Below are positions 37,766 to 47,607 of a stretch of DNA of 64,000 nucleotides, in pieces. Source of the DNA: Gallibacterium anatis DSM 16844 = F 149 (lineage in GTDB: Bacteria > Pseudomonadota > Gammaproteobacteria > Enterobacterales > Pasteurellaceae); NCBI RefSeq assembly GCF_000379785.1, contig NZ_KB903682.1:26782-90781 (forward strand), read 5' to 3'. How positions within the stretch are numbered: position 1 is the stretch's first letter; every line of letters begins with the position of its first letter. The notes beneath the pieces are model-generated. The model made no database searches, was not told the DNA's origin, and was given only the letters and a program-made list of their open reading frames with translations. Both the position numbers and the translations under genes were made by a program.

Positions 37766-38196
37766 TGGCTATTTGGAGAAAATCCTTTTCATTGCACGAT
37801 TTAAATCGGATTAATCAGAATACTGCTGTCAGTCAGCTTGGTATTGAGTTTACGGCTCAAGGCGATAATTGGTTGGAAGCCTCATTAACAGTGGATCAAC
37901 GCCATTGTCAGCCGATGGGTTTACTGCACGGCGGTATTTCCGCCGTGTTAGCGGAAACAGTCGGTTCTTTAGCCGGATTTTGTGCCTGTGATGAAGATAA
38001 AGCCGTGGTTGGTGTTGAAATTAATGCCAGCCATTTAAAAGCAATGCGGATGGGCGAGCGTATTACTGCGCGCGCTGTACCATTACGCATTGGGCGAACA
38101 TTGCAAGTTTGGCAAATTGATATTACCAATTCACAACAAACACTTTGTTGTCAAAGTCGTTTAACACTTTCTGTGATAAATCGTGACAAGAGGTAA
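37765..38196 (+). CDS. menI: Hotdog-fold thioesterase, MenI/YdiI type
   Basis: This 143-residue protein is a hotdog thioesterase. In E. coli YdiI (MenI) hydrolyses 1,4-dihydroxy-2-naphthoyl-CoA in menaquinone synthesis, with broader activity on acyl- and benzoyl-CoAs. The motif [18 protein letters not shown] carries HGG at 55-57 and the catalytic Glu64. It is coupled to ydiJ through TAATG and its stop is one base from the hemH start. Whether it serves menaquinone synthesis here depends on other men genes outside the window. Confidence 0.9.
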   Translation: MAIWRKSFSLHDLNRINQNTAVSQLGIEFTAQGDNWLEASLTVDQRHCQPMGLLHGGISAVLAETVGSLAGFCACDEDKAVVGVEINASHLKAMRMGERITARAVPLRIGRTLQVWQIDITNSQQTLCCQSRLTLSVINRDKR

Positions 38197-38197
38197 T

Positions 38198-39172
38198 ATG
38201 CAAACAAATCAGCGCAAAACAGGCGTGTTGTTAGTCAATTTAGGTACGCCTGATGCCCCGACTGTACCGGCAGTAAAACGCTATTTACGCCAGTTTTTAA
38301 CTGATCCTCGCGTTATTGACCTGCCTCGTTGGCAATGGCTGCCACTATTGAATCTCATCATTCTGCCAAAACGTGCACCTCGAGTTGCCAAACTTTATCA
38401 ACAAATTTGGCAGACAGCAGGTTCACCGCTGTTGGCAATCAGCCGTCGCCAACAATCAGCCTTACAACAGCGCTTTCAGAACGAAAATCAAAATGTTGTA
38501 GTGGAATTGGCAATGACTTATGGCAATCCTTCCATCAATGCCGCATTGCAACGGCTCTATCAACAACAGGTGGAACATATTATTTTGTTGCCGCTCTATC
38601 CACAATACAGCAGCACCACAACGGCTTCGGTTTTAGATGCGTTTCATCAAGCACTGCAACAGCAGCGACACATTTTGCCGTTTGAGATAATTTTTTCTTA
38701 TCACGATCATCCCAATTACATTGCTGCGCTAAGTCAGTCGATTCAACCTTATTTGCAACCTGATGTTCACTTATTGTTCTCATTTCACGGCATTCCACAG
38801 CGTTATCAGCAGTTAGGTGATTATTATGCCGAGCATTGCCAACAAACTGTCGATAAAGTGGTAGCTAATTTGGCTTTAAATGCAAATCAGTGGACGATGA
38901 GTTACCAATCACGTTTCGGCAAAGAACCCTGGTTACAACCCTATACCGATGAAACACTGACAAAATTGGCCCGGCAAGGTGTTGAAAAAATTGCGGTTAT
39001 TTGTCCCGGTTTTGCTGTTGATTGCTTGGAAACATTAGAAGAAATTGCGGTGGAAAATCGCGATATTTTTCTAGCTGCCGGCGGTAAACAATATCAATAT
39101 ATTCCGGCATTAAATGACAGTGAACAGCAGATTGAGTTGCTCTATCAGCTGATCAAAGCAAAATTACAGTAA
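38198..39172 (+). CDS. hemH: Ferrochelatase HemH
   Basis: HemH inserts ferrous iron into protoporphyrin IX, the last step of haem synthesis. The protein has [12 protein letters not shown] at the start, [25 protein letters not shown], the catalytic-His motif [10 protein letters not shown], and [15 protein letters not shown] at the C-terminus. The ATG at 38198 is chosen: AAGAGG stands upstream and it overlaps the menI stop region (TAATATG). The frame's first five extra codons lie inside menI. It is the last gene of ydiJ-menI-hemH and is followed by a strong terminator. Confidence 0.95.
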   Translation: MQTNQRKTGVLLVNLGTPDAPTVPAVKRYLRQFLTDPRVIDLPRWQWLPLLNLIILPKRAPRVAKLYQQIWQTAGSPLLAISRRQQSALQQRFQNENQNVVVELAMTYGNPSINAALQRLYQQQVEHIILLPLYPQYSSTTTASVLDAFHQALQQQRHILPFEIIFSYHDHPNYIAALSQSIQPYLQPDVHLLFSFHGIPQRYQQLGDYYAEHCQQTVDKVVANLALNANQWTMSYQSRFGKEPWLQPYTDETLTKLARQGVEKIAVICPGFAVDCLETLEEIAVENRDIFLAAGGKQYQYIPALNDSEQQIELLYQLIKAKLQ

Positions 39173-39193
39173 TTTCCTACAAATTTTCGACAA

Positions 39194-39224
39194 AAAAAGA
39201 GTTGGCAAAAAACCAACTCTTTTT
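39194..39224. terminator. Bidirectional terminator between hemH and fumC
   Basis: AAAAAGAGTTGG (39194-39205) and CCAACTCTTTTT (39213-39224) are perfect inverted arms with a 7-base loop, with T runs on both strands between convergent genes. Confidence 0.92.
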
Positions 39225-39246
39225 ATCTTTTATGCAAATGAGTCAA

Positions 39247-40641
39247 TTATTTTAAGCTGCCGACCATATCTTCCGGGCGTACCCACTCATCAAACTGCTC
39301 TGCGGTAAGGAAGCCGAGATTAATCGCTTCTTCACGCAATGTTGTACCGTTTTTATGTGCAGTTTTAGCAATTTTCGCGGCTTTTTCATAACCGATATGT
39401 GTATTTAACGCAGTCACCAACATCAATGAATTTTCTAACTGCATCTTAATACGTGGATAGTTTGGTTCAATACCTACCGCACAGTGCTCATCAAATGAAA
39501 TACAAGCGTCTGCTAATAATTGCGCAGATTGCAAGAAATTAAACGCCATAACCGGTTTAAATACGTTTAATTGGAAATGACCTTGTGAAGCGGCAAAAGA
39601 AATAGTGGTGTCGTTACCCAATACTTGCGCACAAACCATTGTCATTGCTTCACATTGTGTCGGATTTACTTTACCCGGCATAATAGAAGAACCCGGTTCA
39701 TTTTCCGGAATCAAGATTTCACCGATACCTGAACGTGGGCCGGAAGCCAATAGACGAATATCGTTAGCAATTTTGAAAAGTGACATTGCTAACTGTTTCA
39801 ATGCGCCGTGAGTTTCAACAATCGCATCGTGGGTTGCCAATGCTTCAAATTTATTTTCTGCTGTCACAAAAGGTAAACCGGTGAATTTCGCAATATATTC
39901 CGCTACTTTAACATCATAACCTTTTGGTGTATTTAAGCCAGTACCAACCGCTGTACCACCTAATGCTAATTGGCTAAGGTGAGGCAATGTATTTTTTAAT
40001 GCTTTTAAGCCGAAACTAAGTTGAGCCGCATAAGCAGAGAACTCTTGACCTAATGTTAATGGTGTCGCATCCATTAAGTGCGTACGACCGATTTTAACAA
40101 CATTCGCAAATTTAGCTGATTTTTCAGCAAAGGTTTTTTGTAGACGTTCAACTGCCGGAATAGTGGTTTCAACAACTTTTTTGTAAGCTGCAATGTGCAT
40201 TGCTGTTGGATAAGTATCATTAGAAGATTGTGATTTATTCACATCATCATTCGGGTGAATAATGCTCTTTTCACCTAATTTGCCACCGTTTAGCACGTGT
40301 GCACGATTAGCAACCACTTCGTTCACATTCATATTAGATTGTGTACCGGAACCGGTTTGCCAAATAACAAGTGGGAACTGATCATCTAATTTATTAGCAA
40401 GAATCTCATCGCACGCCTGAGCAATTAAATCTCTTTTTTCTAATGGCAATACACCTAAATCATAGTTGGCATATGCAGCCGCTTTTTTCAAATAACCGAA
40501 AGCTTCAATAATTTCGTGAGGCATTGAAGCAGCCGGTCCGATTTTGAAGTTGTTGCGTGAACGCTCGGTTTGTGCCGCCCAATATTTATCCGCCGGCACT
40601 TTTACTTCGCCCATCGTATCGTGTTCAATTCTAAATTCCAT
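39247..40641 (-). CDS. fumC: Fumarate hydratase class II
   Basis: FumC interconverts fumarate and malate and, being free of Fe-S clusters, tolerates oxygen stress. The 464-residue protein has [46 protein letters not shown] and the signature [11 protein letters not shown]. It matches the tetrameric aspartase/fumarase superfamily. An AGAGG site precedes the ATG at 40641. A CRP-like palindrome lies about 105-125 bp upstream. It is a single-gene unit. Confidence 0.96.
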   Translation of the reverse strand: MEFRIEHDTMGEVKVPADKYWAAQTERSRNNFKIGPAASMPHEIIEAFGYLKKAAAYANYDLGVLPLEKRDLIAQACDEILANKLDDQFPLVIWQTGSGTQSNMNVNEVVANRAHVLNGGKLGEKSIIHPNDDVNKSQSSNDTYPTAMHIAAYKKVVETTIPAVERLQKTFAEKSAKFANVVKIGRTHLMDATPLTLGQEFSAYAAQLSFGLKALKNTLPHLSQLALGGTAVGTGLNTPKGYDVKVAEYIAKFTGLPFVTAENKFEALATHDAIVETHGALKQLAMSLFKIANDIRLLASGPRSGIGEILIPENEPGSSIMPGKVNPTQCEAMTMVCAQVLGNDTTISFAASQGHFQLNVFKPVMAFNFLQSAQLLADACISFDEHCAVGIEPNYPRIKMQLENSLMLVTALNTHIGYEKAAKIAKTAHKNGTTLREEAINLGFLTAEQFDEWVRPEDMVGSLK

Positions 40642-40956
40642 AATGTTTACCTCTAAATGATAAATAATAAATGTTAAAAAATTGGTCTAATTTTAACACC
40701 CAAGAGGTATAAATTGAATTTATCTATTAATCAAAATTTTCGTTTTATGACACAGATCATAAAATTTAATGCATCACCTACTCCAAATGAGTGTTTTTTC
40801 TACATTTATCAGTATGATAAAAACTATCTCAACAATAGACGTTTAGACTTTTTACTTTCTAGATGTTTAGACGGCTAAAATTTCTTGACAACCACTCTCT
40901 CGATCGCTAATTTATTCACACTCTTATAATAATAATTCGCTGTTTTAGGAATTGAT
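40642..40956. promoter_or_regulatory. fumC-metX intergenic region
   Basis: These 315 bp separate divergent fumC and metX. On the fumC side there is an inverted repeat TTTATGA (40744-40750) and TCATAAA (40757-40763) with 6-bp spacing, resembling a degenerate CRP site. On the metX side lies the MetJ array (40837-40876), then TTGACA at 40885-40890. No further gene was seen. Confidence 0.55.
40837..40876 (+). promoter_or_regulatory. MetJ operator, five tandem 8-bp met boxes
   Basis: Five contiguous 8-bp units run from 40837 to 40876. The MetJ consensus box is AGACGTCT. Units 1 (AGACGTTT), 2 (AGACTTTT), 4 (AGATGTTT) and 5 (AGACGGCT) match 5 to 6 of 8 positions with AGA at the start; unit 3 is weak. 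The array ends 8 bp before a TTGACA. MetJ with S-adenosylmethionine would repress metX. Confidence 0.85.
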
Positions 40957-42042
40957 ATGTCGGCACAACAACTTACTTTATTCACTGATGCTCCCCTTGC
41001 GCTTACTTTAGGCGGATCACTACGGAATATTACAGTTTGTTATCAAACTTACGGTAAGTTAAACGCTCAAAAAAATAATGCGGTTTTGATCTGCCACGCC
41101 TTGACGGGTGATGCGGAACCCTATTTTGAAGATGAAAAACAGAAAGGCTGGTGGCAAGAATTTATTGGTTCCGGTCGTGCTTTAGATACTGACAAATATT
41201 TCTTTATTTGTTCCAACGTTTTAGGCGGCTGTAAAGGGACTACCGGCCCGATGAGCATCAATCCGGCGACGCATTTGCCCTATGGCGGTGATTTCCCACA
41301 AATTACAGTACAGGATATTGTGCAGTTACAAAAAGCATTGCTCGATCAACTGCAGATTACTCACTTGCACGCCGTGATTGGTGGTTCCTTTGGCGGAATG
41401 CAAGCCACACAATGGGCAATTAATTATCCCGACTTTATGGATTATGTGATCAATCTCTGTTCTTCCCTTTATATGAGTGCCGAAGCCATCGGTTTTAATC
41501 ACGTAATGCGCCAAGCAATTATTCAAGATCCGAATTACAATCAGGGTCATTATTATCAGGGGAAACACCCTGATCAAGGTTTATCCACTGCAAGAATGTT
41601 GGGAATGCTCACCTATCGCACCCATACACAATTGACGAAAGCGTTCGGCAGAGCCATAAAACAGAAAAATGATCTGCTCGGCGATTATTTCCAAGTGGAA
41701 TCCTATCTAAGTTATCAGGGGAAAAAATTTCTCGGACGTTTCGATGCTAATAGTTATATCCAATTAACACGCGCTTTGGATCTCTATGATCCCTCTATCG
41801 GTTATGAGAATATCTCCGCCGCATTATCGCGGATTAAAGCGCAATATACACTGATCGCCGTAACGACCGACCAACTCTTCAAGCTGTTTGATTTACAGAA
41901 AAGTCGGCAATTATTACAAAACGCCGGTGTTAATCTGCATTATGATGAAATTGGGTCTGATTTTGGACACGATGCTTTTTTGGTGGACTATGAATTTTTT
42001 GCACCAAGAATTCGTCGCGGATTAGGAGAAATCGTGGAATAA
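40957..42042 (+). CDS. metX: Homoserine O-acetyltransferase MetX
   Basis: MetX acetylates homoserine with acetyl-CoA, the entry step to methionine by the acetyl route. The 361-residue alpha/beta-hydrolase has the family motifs [15 protein letters not shown] and [13 protein letters not shown]. The nucleophile Ser144 is in GGSFGGMQ, with Asp305 (TTDQLF) and His338 (GHDAFL) completing the triad. AGGA stands before the ATG. The MetJ box array upstream fits its role exactly. Confidence 0.95.
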   Translation: MSAQQLTLFTDAPLALTLGGSLRNITVCYQTYGKLNAQKNNAVLICHALTGDAEPYFEDEKQKGWWQEFIGSGRALDTDKYFFICSNVLGGCKGTTGPMSINPATHLPYGGDFPQITVQDIVQLQKALLDQLQITHLHAVIGGSFGGMQATQWAINYPDFMDYVINLCSSLYMSAEAIGFNHVMRQAIIQDPNYNQGHYYQGKHPDQGLSTARMLGMLTYRTHTQLTKAFGRAIKQKNDLLGDYFQVESYLSYQGKKFLGRFDANSYIQLTRALDLYDPSIGYENISAALSRIKAQYTLIAVTTDQLFKLFDLQKSRQLLQNAGVNLHYDEIGSDFGHDAFLVDYEFFAPRIRRGLGEIVE

Positions 42043-42081
42043 CACGATCTTCCCCTAAATTCGGCAAATGCTATCTCTTTG

Positions 42082-42621
42082 TTACTCTTCCAAGACCACT
42101 TTAGCAATATAGCCCAACTGACGATATTGTTGAGCATAATCAATACCATAACCAACAACAAATTCATCAGGAATACTAAAGCCAATCCAATCGACAGGCA
42201 CTTCCACTTCACGGCGTGACGGTTTATCCAACAAGGTGCAAATATGCAATGATTTAGGTTCTCTTAAGGATAAAATCTGTCTTACTTTATCTAAGGTATA
42301 ACCGGTATCAATGATATCTTCGACAATCAAAACATCTTTTCCTCTAATTTCCCCTTCCAAATCTTTCACGATTTTGACATCGTGATTAGTGGTCATACCA
42401 CTGCCATAACTGGATGCGACCATAAAATCCACTTCTAACGGTACATCAATTGTGCGAACAAGGTCCGCCATAAACATAAATGAACCCCGTAACAAACCTA
42501 CTACATAAATGCCTTGACTCCTATTATGCTGATAATAACGGCTTATTTCTTTGCCGAGTTCTTCTATTCTTGATGTCACATTTTGCTTTGTAATTAATGT
42601 TTCTAAGTGGTGTTTTTTCAT
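42082..42621 (-). CDS. hpt: Hypoxanthine phosphoribosyltransferase
   Basis: Hpt converts hypoxanthine (and guanine less well) to the nucleotide with PRPP in purine salvage. The 179-residue protein from the ATG at 42621 is close to E. coli Hpt: [29 protein letters not shown], the PRPP motif [14 protein letters not shown], and [17 protein letters not shown]. The longer frame to 42720 adds a non-homologous stretch. AGGGAG precedes the chosen start by 10 bases. It converges with metX, with 39 bp between the stops. Confidence 0.94.
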   Translation of the reverse strand: MKKHHLETLITKQNVTSRIEELGKEISRYYQHNRSQGIYVVGLLRGSFMFMADLVRTIDVPLEVDFMVASSYGSGMTTNHDVKIVKDLEGEIRGKDVLIVEDIIDTGYTLDKVRQILSLREPKSLHICTLLDKPSRREVEVPVDWIGFSIPDEFVVGYGIDYAQQYRQLGYIAKVVLEE

Positions 42622-42796
42622 TCGACTATAACTCCCTAGTAGATACTTTTGTGGTGATAATATACTCAATTTACAAAAATTAAAAAATCTTCCTAGAAAA
42701 TTTTCCAATTTATGTAGCATACATATTGCATAAATACGATTATTACAATAATATTACTCGCGCTTATTAATAACCTTACACACTGAAATAAAAGTG

Positions 42797-43378
42797 ATGA
42801 AACACTTAATCATCTATACACATCCTAACGAAAACAGCTTCAATCACGCTATTTTAGAGGAAGTGATCCAAACTTCCAAAGAAATGGGAATGGATGTTGT
42901 TGTTCGCGATCTCTATCAACTTAAATTTAATCCTATTCTAACATGGAACGAGTTTGAACAGATTAATAAAGGAAATATTCCTGTTGATATAAAATTGGAA
43001 CAACAATTTATTGATGAAGCGGATCTTATTACCCTCATTTATCCACTTTGGTGGATGGGCTTCCCGGCTATGTTAAAAGGGTATCTTGATCGTGTTTTTA
43101 GTCACGGATTTGCATATAAAACAGATGACAACGGCAGTGAAGGGTTATTAAATGATAAAAAAATGTTACAATTTGTAACATTTGGGAATAACATATACGA
43201 ATATCAGCAAAAGGGATTTATGCAGGCATTTGATCACACACTGGTGAACGGTCTTTTCAATTATTGTGGTATTACGGATATTCATTCTCATTTTTTCGGC
43301 GACATTCATATTATTGATGATAAATCGCGCAAACAAATTTTAACAGACGTGAAACAGGTGTTACAAAAATACAAATAG
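42797..43378 (+). CDS. NAD(P)H quinone reductase-like flavoprotein
   Basis: The about 193-residue protein has the flavodoxin-like fold of the NQO1/KefF/MdaB family: a short N-terminal strand (KHLIIYTHPNENSFNHAI), then YPLWWMGFPAMLKGYLDRVFSHGFAY. FMN or FAD-dependent two-electron quinone reduction is the usual activity. A GTG one codon earlier (42794) is an alternative start; neither has a strong ribosome site. It lies divergent from hpt and 204 bp upstream of emrR. Such reductases are often regulated with drug or quinone stress genes, so a shared signal is possible but not shown. Confidence 0.8.
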   Translation: MKHLIIYTHPNENSFNHAILEEVIQTSKEMGMDVVVRDLYQLKFNPILTWNEFEQINKGNIPVDIKLEQQFIDEADLITLIYPLWWMGFPAMLKGYLDRVFSHGFAYKTDDNGSEGLLNDKKMLQFVTFGNNIYEYQQKGFMQAFDHTLVNGLFNYCGITDIHSHFFGDIHIIDDKSRKQILTDVKQVLQKYK

Positions 43379-43533
43379 CTGTATGTTTTGCCATAACATT
43401 TTGCCAGCTCTGTTATAAATACCTATTTCGAGGTGTTTCTATTGTTTTATATGATTTATTATCATTGATTGCAAATTATTTGGCAGCCGTAAGTAAAGTA
43501 AACTTGATCAAAATATAGTTTGACAAGTTATTA

Positions 43534-43562
43534 TTGCAAGGTTTATTGTTTTACTCTATATT
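43534..43562 (+). promoter_or_regulatory. emrRAB promoter
   Basis: TTGCAA (43534-43539), a 17-bp spacer and TATATT (43557-43562) form a good sigma-70 promoter 20 bp before emrR. A nearby TTGACA (about 43520-43525) and an imperfect ACAA...TTGT dyad spanning the promoter are candidate EmrR-binding elements. Confidence 0.6.
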
Positions 43563-43582
43563 ATTGCCCGAGGTAACTTATA

Positions 43583-44095
43583 ATGAATAAATTGTTATCT
43601 GATACTGATAGTGTATTAAAAATGTACGCAGAAGATTTTCCTAATATGCCATTAGAACAAGTCGTTCTTGTACGTTTATTATTCAATGTGAATAGTAATT
43701 ATCTTGAACATCGCAACCATTTCCTTAAAGAGGTGGGACTAAATCATACGCTTTTTGAAGCATTGATCGTAACTTATTTGCAACCTAACCACGAAATTCA
43801 ACCTTCACACCTTAGTGAAATCTTGGGTTCATCACGCACTAATGCGACCCGCATTTCCGATGAGCTTGTCGATAAAGGGTTAATTGATCGTATTAGCGTG
43901 CCGGAAGATAGGCGCTGTTTCAGTTTGCGCATTAACGAGAAAGGCTTGAAATTCTTACAAGATATTTTACCTCACCAATGGGAATTAATGGGCTCTATCT
44001 TCAGTGTACTTACTGATAAAGAGATCCAGACTCTACGTAAATTATTGCTTAAACTATCGAAACGTCTAGATGAGTATCGCCCTCACAGAACGTAG
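43583..44095 (+). CDS. emrR: MarR-family repressor EmrR (MprA)
   Basis: The 170-residue winged-helix regulator is of the EmrR/MprA type, which represses its own efflux operon until a drug or uncoupler binds. The DNA-binding segment includes QPSHLSEILGSSRTNATRISDELVDKGLI (recognition helix) and the wing VPEDRRCFSLRINEKG. It is the first gene of emrRAB, 21 bases before emrA. Its N-terminal helix PLEQVVLVRLLFNVNSNYLEHRN resembles MprA. Confidence 0.9.
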   Translation: MNKLLSDTDSVLKMYAEDFPNMPLEQVVLVRLLFNVNSNYLEHRNHFLKEVGLNHTLFEALIVTYLQPNHEIQPSHLSEILGSSRTNATRISDELVDKGLIDRISVPEDRRCFSLRINEKGLKFLQDILPHQWELMGSIFSVLTDKEIQTLRKLLLKLSKRLDEYRPHRT

Positions 44096-44116
44096 TTTTT
44101 ACTTTAAGGTTTTTAT

Positions 44117-45283
44117 ATGTCAGAGATGTCCGGACAAGAAAAAAAGAATGCTGTTCGTAATAACATTAGAAGGAAACGTCTAGTTTCCTTCTTTATTTTA
44201 TTACTTATTATTTCCGTAGCCAGTTTTCTTTACTGGTTATTTTTTGTTAAAGATTTTACTGAAACTGATGATGCCTATGTGGCAGGTAACGTTATTCAAG
44301 TTTCATCACAAGTTTCCGGCAGCGTTGCCAAAGTGAACTTTGAAAGCACTGATTTAGTGAAGAAAGGTGATGTTTTAGTGGAGCTGGATAACAGTGATGC
44401 TAAATTAGCACTTTCTCAAGCTAAACATACTTTGGCTGATACTGTTCGTAAAACCACTCAACTCACTTTTACTGAGAAACAATTAACTTCTCTGCTTGCC
44501 GCGAAACAAATTGCATTAAAACAAGCCGAACAGGATCTTTCTCGCCGTCAAGGCTTGAATAAAACCGGTGCGGTATCTAAAGAAGATTACCAACACGCGC
44601 TTGATGCAGTCACAATGGCAAAAAGTGATTTGAATGCGACACAGGAACAATTAAACGCGACCAAAGCCTTATTGTTAAATACACCTATTGCCGAACAACC
44701 TGCTGTAATTCAAGCAGCTGACAATGTTCGTCAAGCGTGGTTGAATTTACAACGCACTAAAGTGATCAGCCCGGCTACCGGCTATATTGCTAAACGCAGT
44801 GTGCAGGTGGGTGAAAGCATCAAAGCAGGTTCGCCATTGCTTGCCGTAGTGCCGCTTAATCAGATTTGGTTGGATGCCAACTTTAAAGAAACCCAATTAA
44901 AAAATATCCGTATAGGTCAGCCGGTGAGTATCGTCTTTGATTTATACGGTGATGACATTGAATTTGATGGCACAGTTACCGGGATTGATGCCGGAACAGG
45001 CAGTGCTTTTTCACTGTTGCCGGCACAGAATGCCACCGGAAACTGGATTAAAGTGGTACAACGCCTACCGGTCAGAATTGCGCTTGATCCGGAACAAATC
45101 CAAAAATATCCATTACGCATAGGGCTTTCCGCCACAGCAGAAGTGAATACTTCAAATCAGGACGGCGAGGTATTACCGACCGAAGTGCGTAATCAACCGC
45201 TTTATCAAACTGATACTGTGCATTATGATTTAGCGCCGATTAATCAAGAGATTATGGAAATTATCCAACAAAATAGTCATTAA
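44117..45283 (+). CDS. emrA: Multidrug efflux periplasmic adaptor EmrA
   Basis: The 388-residue membrane fusion protein has one N-terminal membrane helix (VSFFILLLIISVASFLYWLFF) after a basic cytosolic tail. The biotinyl-lipoyl motif FTETDDAYVAGNVIQVSSQVSG follows, then a long alpha-helical hairpin (about 100-200). The beta-barrel contains VISPATGYIAKRSVQVGESI and PLNQIWLDANFKETQL. It links EmrB to an outer-membrane TolC-type channel. emrB follows after 14 bases. Confidence 0.93.
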   Translation: MSEMSGQEKKNAVRNNIRRKRLVSFFILLLIISVASFLYWLFFVKDFTETDDAYVAGNVIQVSSQVSGSVAKVNFESTDLVKKGDVLVELDNSDAKLALSQAKHTLADTVRKTTQLTFTEKQLTSLLAAKQIALKQAEQDLSRRQGLNKTGAVSKEDYQHALDAVTMAKSDLNATQEQLNATKALLLNTPIAEQPAVIQAADNVRQAWLNLQRTKVISPATGYIAKRSVQVGESIKAGSPLLAVVPLNQIWLDANFKETQLKNIRIGQPVSIVFDLYGDDIEFDGTVTGIDAGTGSAFSLLPAQNATGNWIKVVQRLPVRIALDPEQIQKYPLRIGLSATAEVNTSNQDGEVLPTEVRNQPLYQTDTVHYDLAPINQEIMEIIQQNSH

Positions 45284-45297
45284 TTGGGAGTGTCATA

Positions 45298-46815
45298 ATG
45301 AATAAAACACCAATTAAAGGCGGTGCGTTAGTTATGATGACCTTAGGACTTGCATTAGCCACTTTTATGCAAGTCCTTGATTCAACTATCGCTAATGTTG
45401 CTATTCCGACTATCGCCGGCGATCTGGGCGCCTCAAGTACACAAGGTACGTGGGTCATTACCTCTTTCGGTGTTGCCAACGCAATCGCAATTCCTATCAC
45501 CGGTTGGCTAGCCCGTCGTTTCGGTGAGGTCAAACTGTTTTTAGTTTCCGTACTGATCTTCGTTATTGCCTCTTGGTTATGCGGTATTTCACATTCACTG
45601 AATATGTTGATCGCTTGCCGTATCATTCAAGGTTTGGCTGCCGGTCCGATTGTACCGCTCTCACAAAGCTTATTGTTGAATAATTATCCGCCACAACGTC
45701 GTGCTATGGCATTGGCCTTCTGGTCGATGACGGTGGTGGTTGCGCCAATTTGTGGACCGATTCTTGGCGGTTGGTTAAGTGATGATTTCCATTGGGGTTG
45801 GATCTTTTTTATCAATATTCCGGTTGGCATTTTGGTGATTCTGTTCACGCAAATCACATTAGGCGATCGTGAAACCAAAACTTATCAGCAGCCAATTGAC
45901 AGTATCGGCTTAATTCTGCTTATTCTCGGTGTCGGTGCATTACAATTAATGTTGGATCGTGGTCGCGAAGAAGATTGGTTCAATTCAACAGAAATTGTTG
46001 TATTAGCTATTGTTGCCGTAGTTGGATTAATCGCCTTAATTATTTGGGAATTAGGTGAAAAACATCCTATTGTCGATATTGCGCTGTTCCAGAAACGCAA
46101 TTTTACCGTTGGTTGCCTCTGTACCTCTCTGGCCTTCCTCATTTATTTAGGTTCTGTTGTCTTAATTCCATTATTGTTACAACAAGTATATGGCTATACC
46201 GCAACCTGGGCAGGGCTTGCGACCGCACCGATTGGTTTGTTTCCGCTGCTGCTCTCCCCGATTATCGGACGTTTCGGGCATAAAGTGGATATGCGTTTAT
46301 TAGTAACCGTCAGTTTCTTCGTGTATGCATTGACATTCCACTGGCGCGCAGTCACTTTTGAGCCGGAAATGGATTTTGCTGCCGTAGCACTGCCGCAATT
46401 TATCCAAGGGATTGCTGTAGCCTGTTTCTTTATGCCTTTAACCACTATTACCCTTTCAGGATTAAAACCGGAAGAAACGGCTTCTGCTTCAAGTTTATTC
46501 AACTTTTTGCGAACCTTAGCCGGTTCTGTCGGAACATCCTTAACCACATTTATGTGGTATAACCGTGAAGCCCTACATCACGGTGAAATGGTAGAAAATA
46601 TTACCCCCTATAATCCGGCATCACAGCAATATTTCCAAGCAATGGCAGAAAAAGGGCTGAATGAAACGCAAACTGCCTCCTCTCTTGCTAATCAAATCAC
46701 ACACCAAGGGCTAATTATTGGTGCAAATGAAATCTTCTATATTTCAGCTATTGCATTTATGTTGCTTTTTGTCATTATTTGGTTAGCGAAACCACCTTTT
46801 GGTGCAAGACATTAA
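45298..46815 (+). CDS. emrB: Multidrug efflux MFS transporter EmrB
   Basis: The 505-residue inner-membrane protein is a 14-helix DHA2-family proton antiporter. It has the signature LDSTIANVAIPTIAGDLGAS, GWLARRFGEVKLF (motif A), and SQSLLLNNYPPQRRAMALAFWS. The motif-C region VVVAPICGPILGGWL follows. With EmrA and TolC it expels hydrophobic drugs and uncouplers. It is the last gene of emrRAB; a clear terminator stands before the next gene. Confidence 0.94.
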   Translation: MNKTPIKGGALVMMTLGLALATFMQVLDSTIANVAIPTIAGDLGASSTQGTWVITSFGVANAIAIPITGWLARRFGEVKLFLVSVLIFVIASWLCGISHSLNMLIACRIIQGLAAGPIVPLSQSLLLNNYPPQRRAMALAFWSMTVVVAPICGPILGGWLSDDFHWGWIFFINIPVGILVILFTQITLGDRETKTYQQPIDSIGLILLILGVGALQLMLDRGREEDWFNSTEIVVLAIVAVVGLIALIIWELGEKHPIVDIALFQKRNFTVGCLCTSLAFLIYLGSVVLIPLLLQQVYGYTATWAGLATAPIGLFPLLLSPIIGRFGHKVDMRLLVTVSFFVYALTFHWRAVTFEPEMDFAAVALPQFIQGIAVACFFMPLTTITLSGLKPEETASASSLFNFLRTLAGSVGTSLTTFMWYNREALHHGEMVENITPYNPASQQYFQAMAEKGLNETQTASSLANQITHQGLIIGANEIFYISAIAFMLLFVIIWLAKPPFGARH

Positions 46816-46821
46816 CCACAT

Positions 46822-46858
46822 AAACGGTGTGTCGCCTCATTCCGTCACACCGTTTTTT
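46822..46858 (+). terminator. Terminator after emrRAB
   Basis: AAACGGTGTG (46822-46831) pairs with CACACCGTTT (46846-46855), followed by T to 46858. It ends 19 bases before the next gene. Confidence 0.85.
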
Positions 46859-46876
46859 GATGATAAGGAGCAACTT

Positions 46877-47569
46877 ATGCCTATCAACATCTTTAATCAA
46901 GCTATCGGTGAAGCGATCGAAAATTTTACTGCCGGAGAAAAACCAAATATTAATAACCTAGAAGGTCGTTATTGCCGCTTGGAACGTCTTTGCACAGAAC
47001 GTCATTTAGATGATATTTACCCTTTTTATGGTCCTGAAAGTTTACCTTCACAATGGACTTACTTGCCAATGAATGCTTTGCCGGATAAAGAGAGTGTTCG
47101 ACAATTTTTACAGCAAAATCAGCAATCTGAAGATCCCTATTATTTAGCCATCATTGATAAAGAAACGCAAAAAGCAGTCGGTACATTCTCTTTGATGCGA
47201 ATTGATACACAAAATCGGGTAATTGAAGTTGGTTGGGTCATTTATTCACCACAATTAAAACATTCCCGCGTTGCAACAGAAGCTCAATTTTTACTGATGA
47301 AGTATGTATTTGAAACACTACAATATCGCCGTTATGAATGGAAATGCGATAGTTTAAATCAACCTTCAAGAAATGCGGCAACACGCCTTGGTTTCAAATT
47401 TGAAGGAATCTTTCGTAATGCTGTTGTTTATAAAGGAAGAAATAGAGATACGGCTTGGTTTTCAATGCTGCCTCAGGAGTGGTTACAGATGAAGCCGAAA
47501 TTTGAGCGTTGGCTAGCCAAAGAAAATTTTGATGATAATGGAAAACAGAAAACTTCTTTGAATGACTAA
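46877..47569 (+). CDS. GNAT-family N-acetyltransferase (RimJ/RimL-like)
   Basis: The 230-residue protein has the RimJ/RimL-type GNAT fold: YCRLERLCTERHLDDIYPFYG, VGTFSLMRIDTQNRVIEVGWVIYSP, the acetyl-CoA loop region HSRVATEAQFLLMKYVFE, and NQPSRNAATRLGFKFEGIFRNAVVYKGR. The ATG at 46877 is chosen because AAGGAG stands six bases upstream. The longer frame begins inside the emrB stop region and crosses the terminator. The substrate is unknown; similar proteins acetylate small molecules or protein N-termini. A bidirectional terminator follows. Confidence 0.87.
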   Translation: MPINIFNQAIGEAIENFTAGEKPNINNLEGRYCRLERLCTERHLDDIYPFYGPESLPSQWTYLPMNALPDKESVRQFLQQNQQSEDPYYLAIIDKETQKAVGTFSLMRIDTQNRVIEVGWVIYSPQLKHSRVATEAQFLLMKYVFETLQYRRYEWKCDSLNQPSRNAATRLGFKFEGIFRNAVVYKGRNRDTAWFSMLPQEWLQMKPKFERWLAKENFDDNGKQKTSLND

Positions 47570-47595
47570 AAAAGATGGGAAAATCCCATCTTTTT
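47569..47595. terminator. Bidirectional terminator between the GNAT gene and cmoB
   Basis: AAAAAGATGGG (47569-47579) and CCCATCTTTTT (47585-47595) are perfect inverted arms with a 5-base loop, with T runs on both strands. Confidence 0.9.
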
Positions 47596-47607
47596 CAATA
47601 TGTTGTA

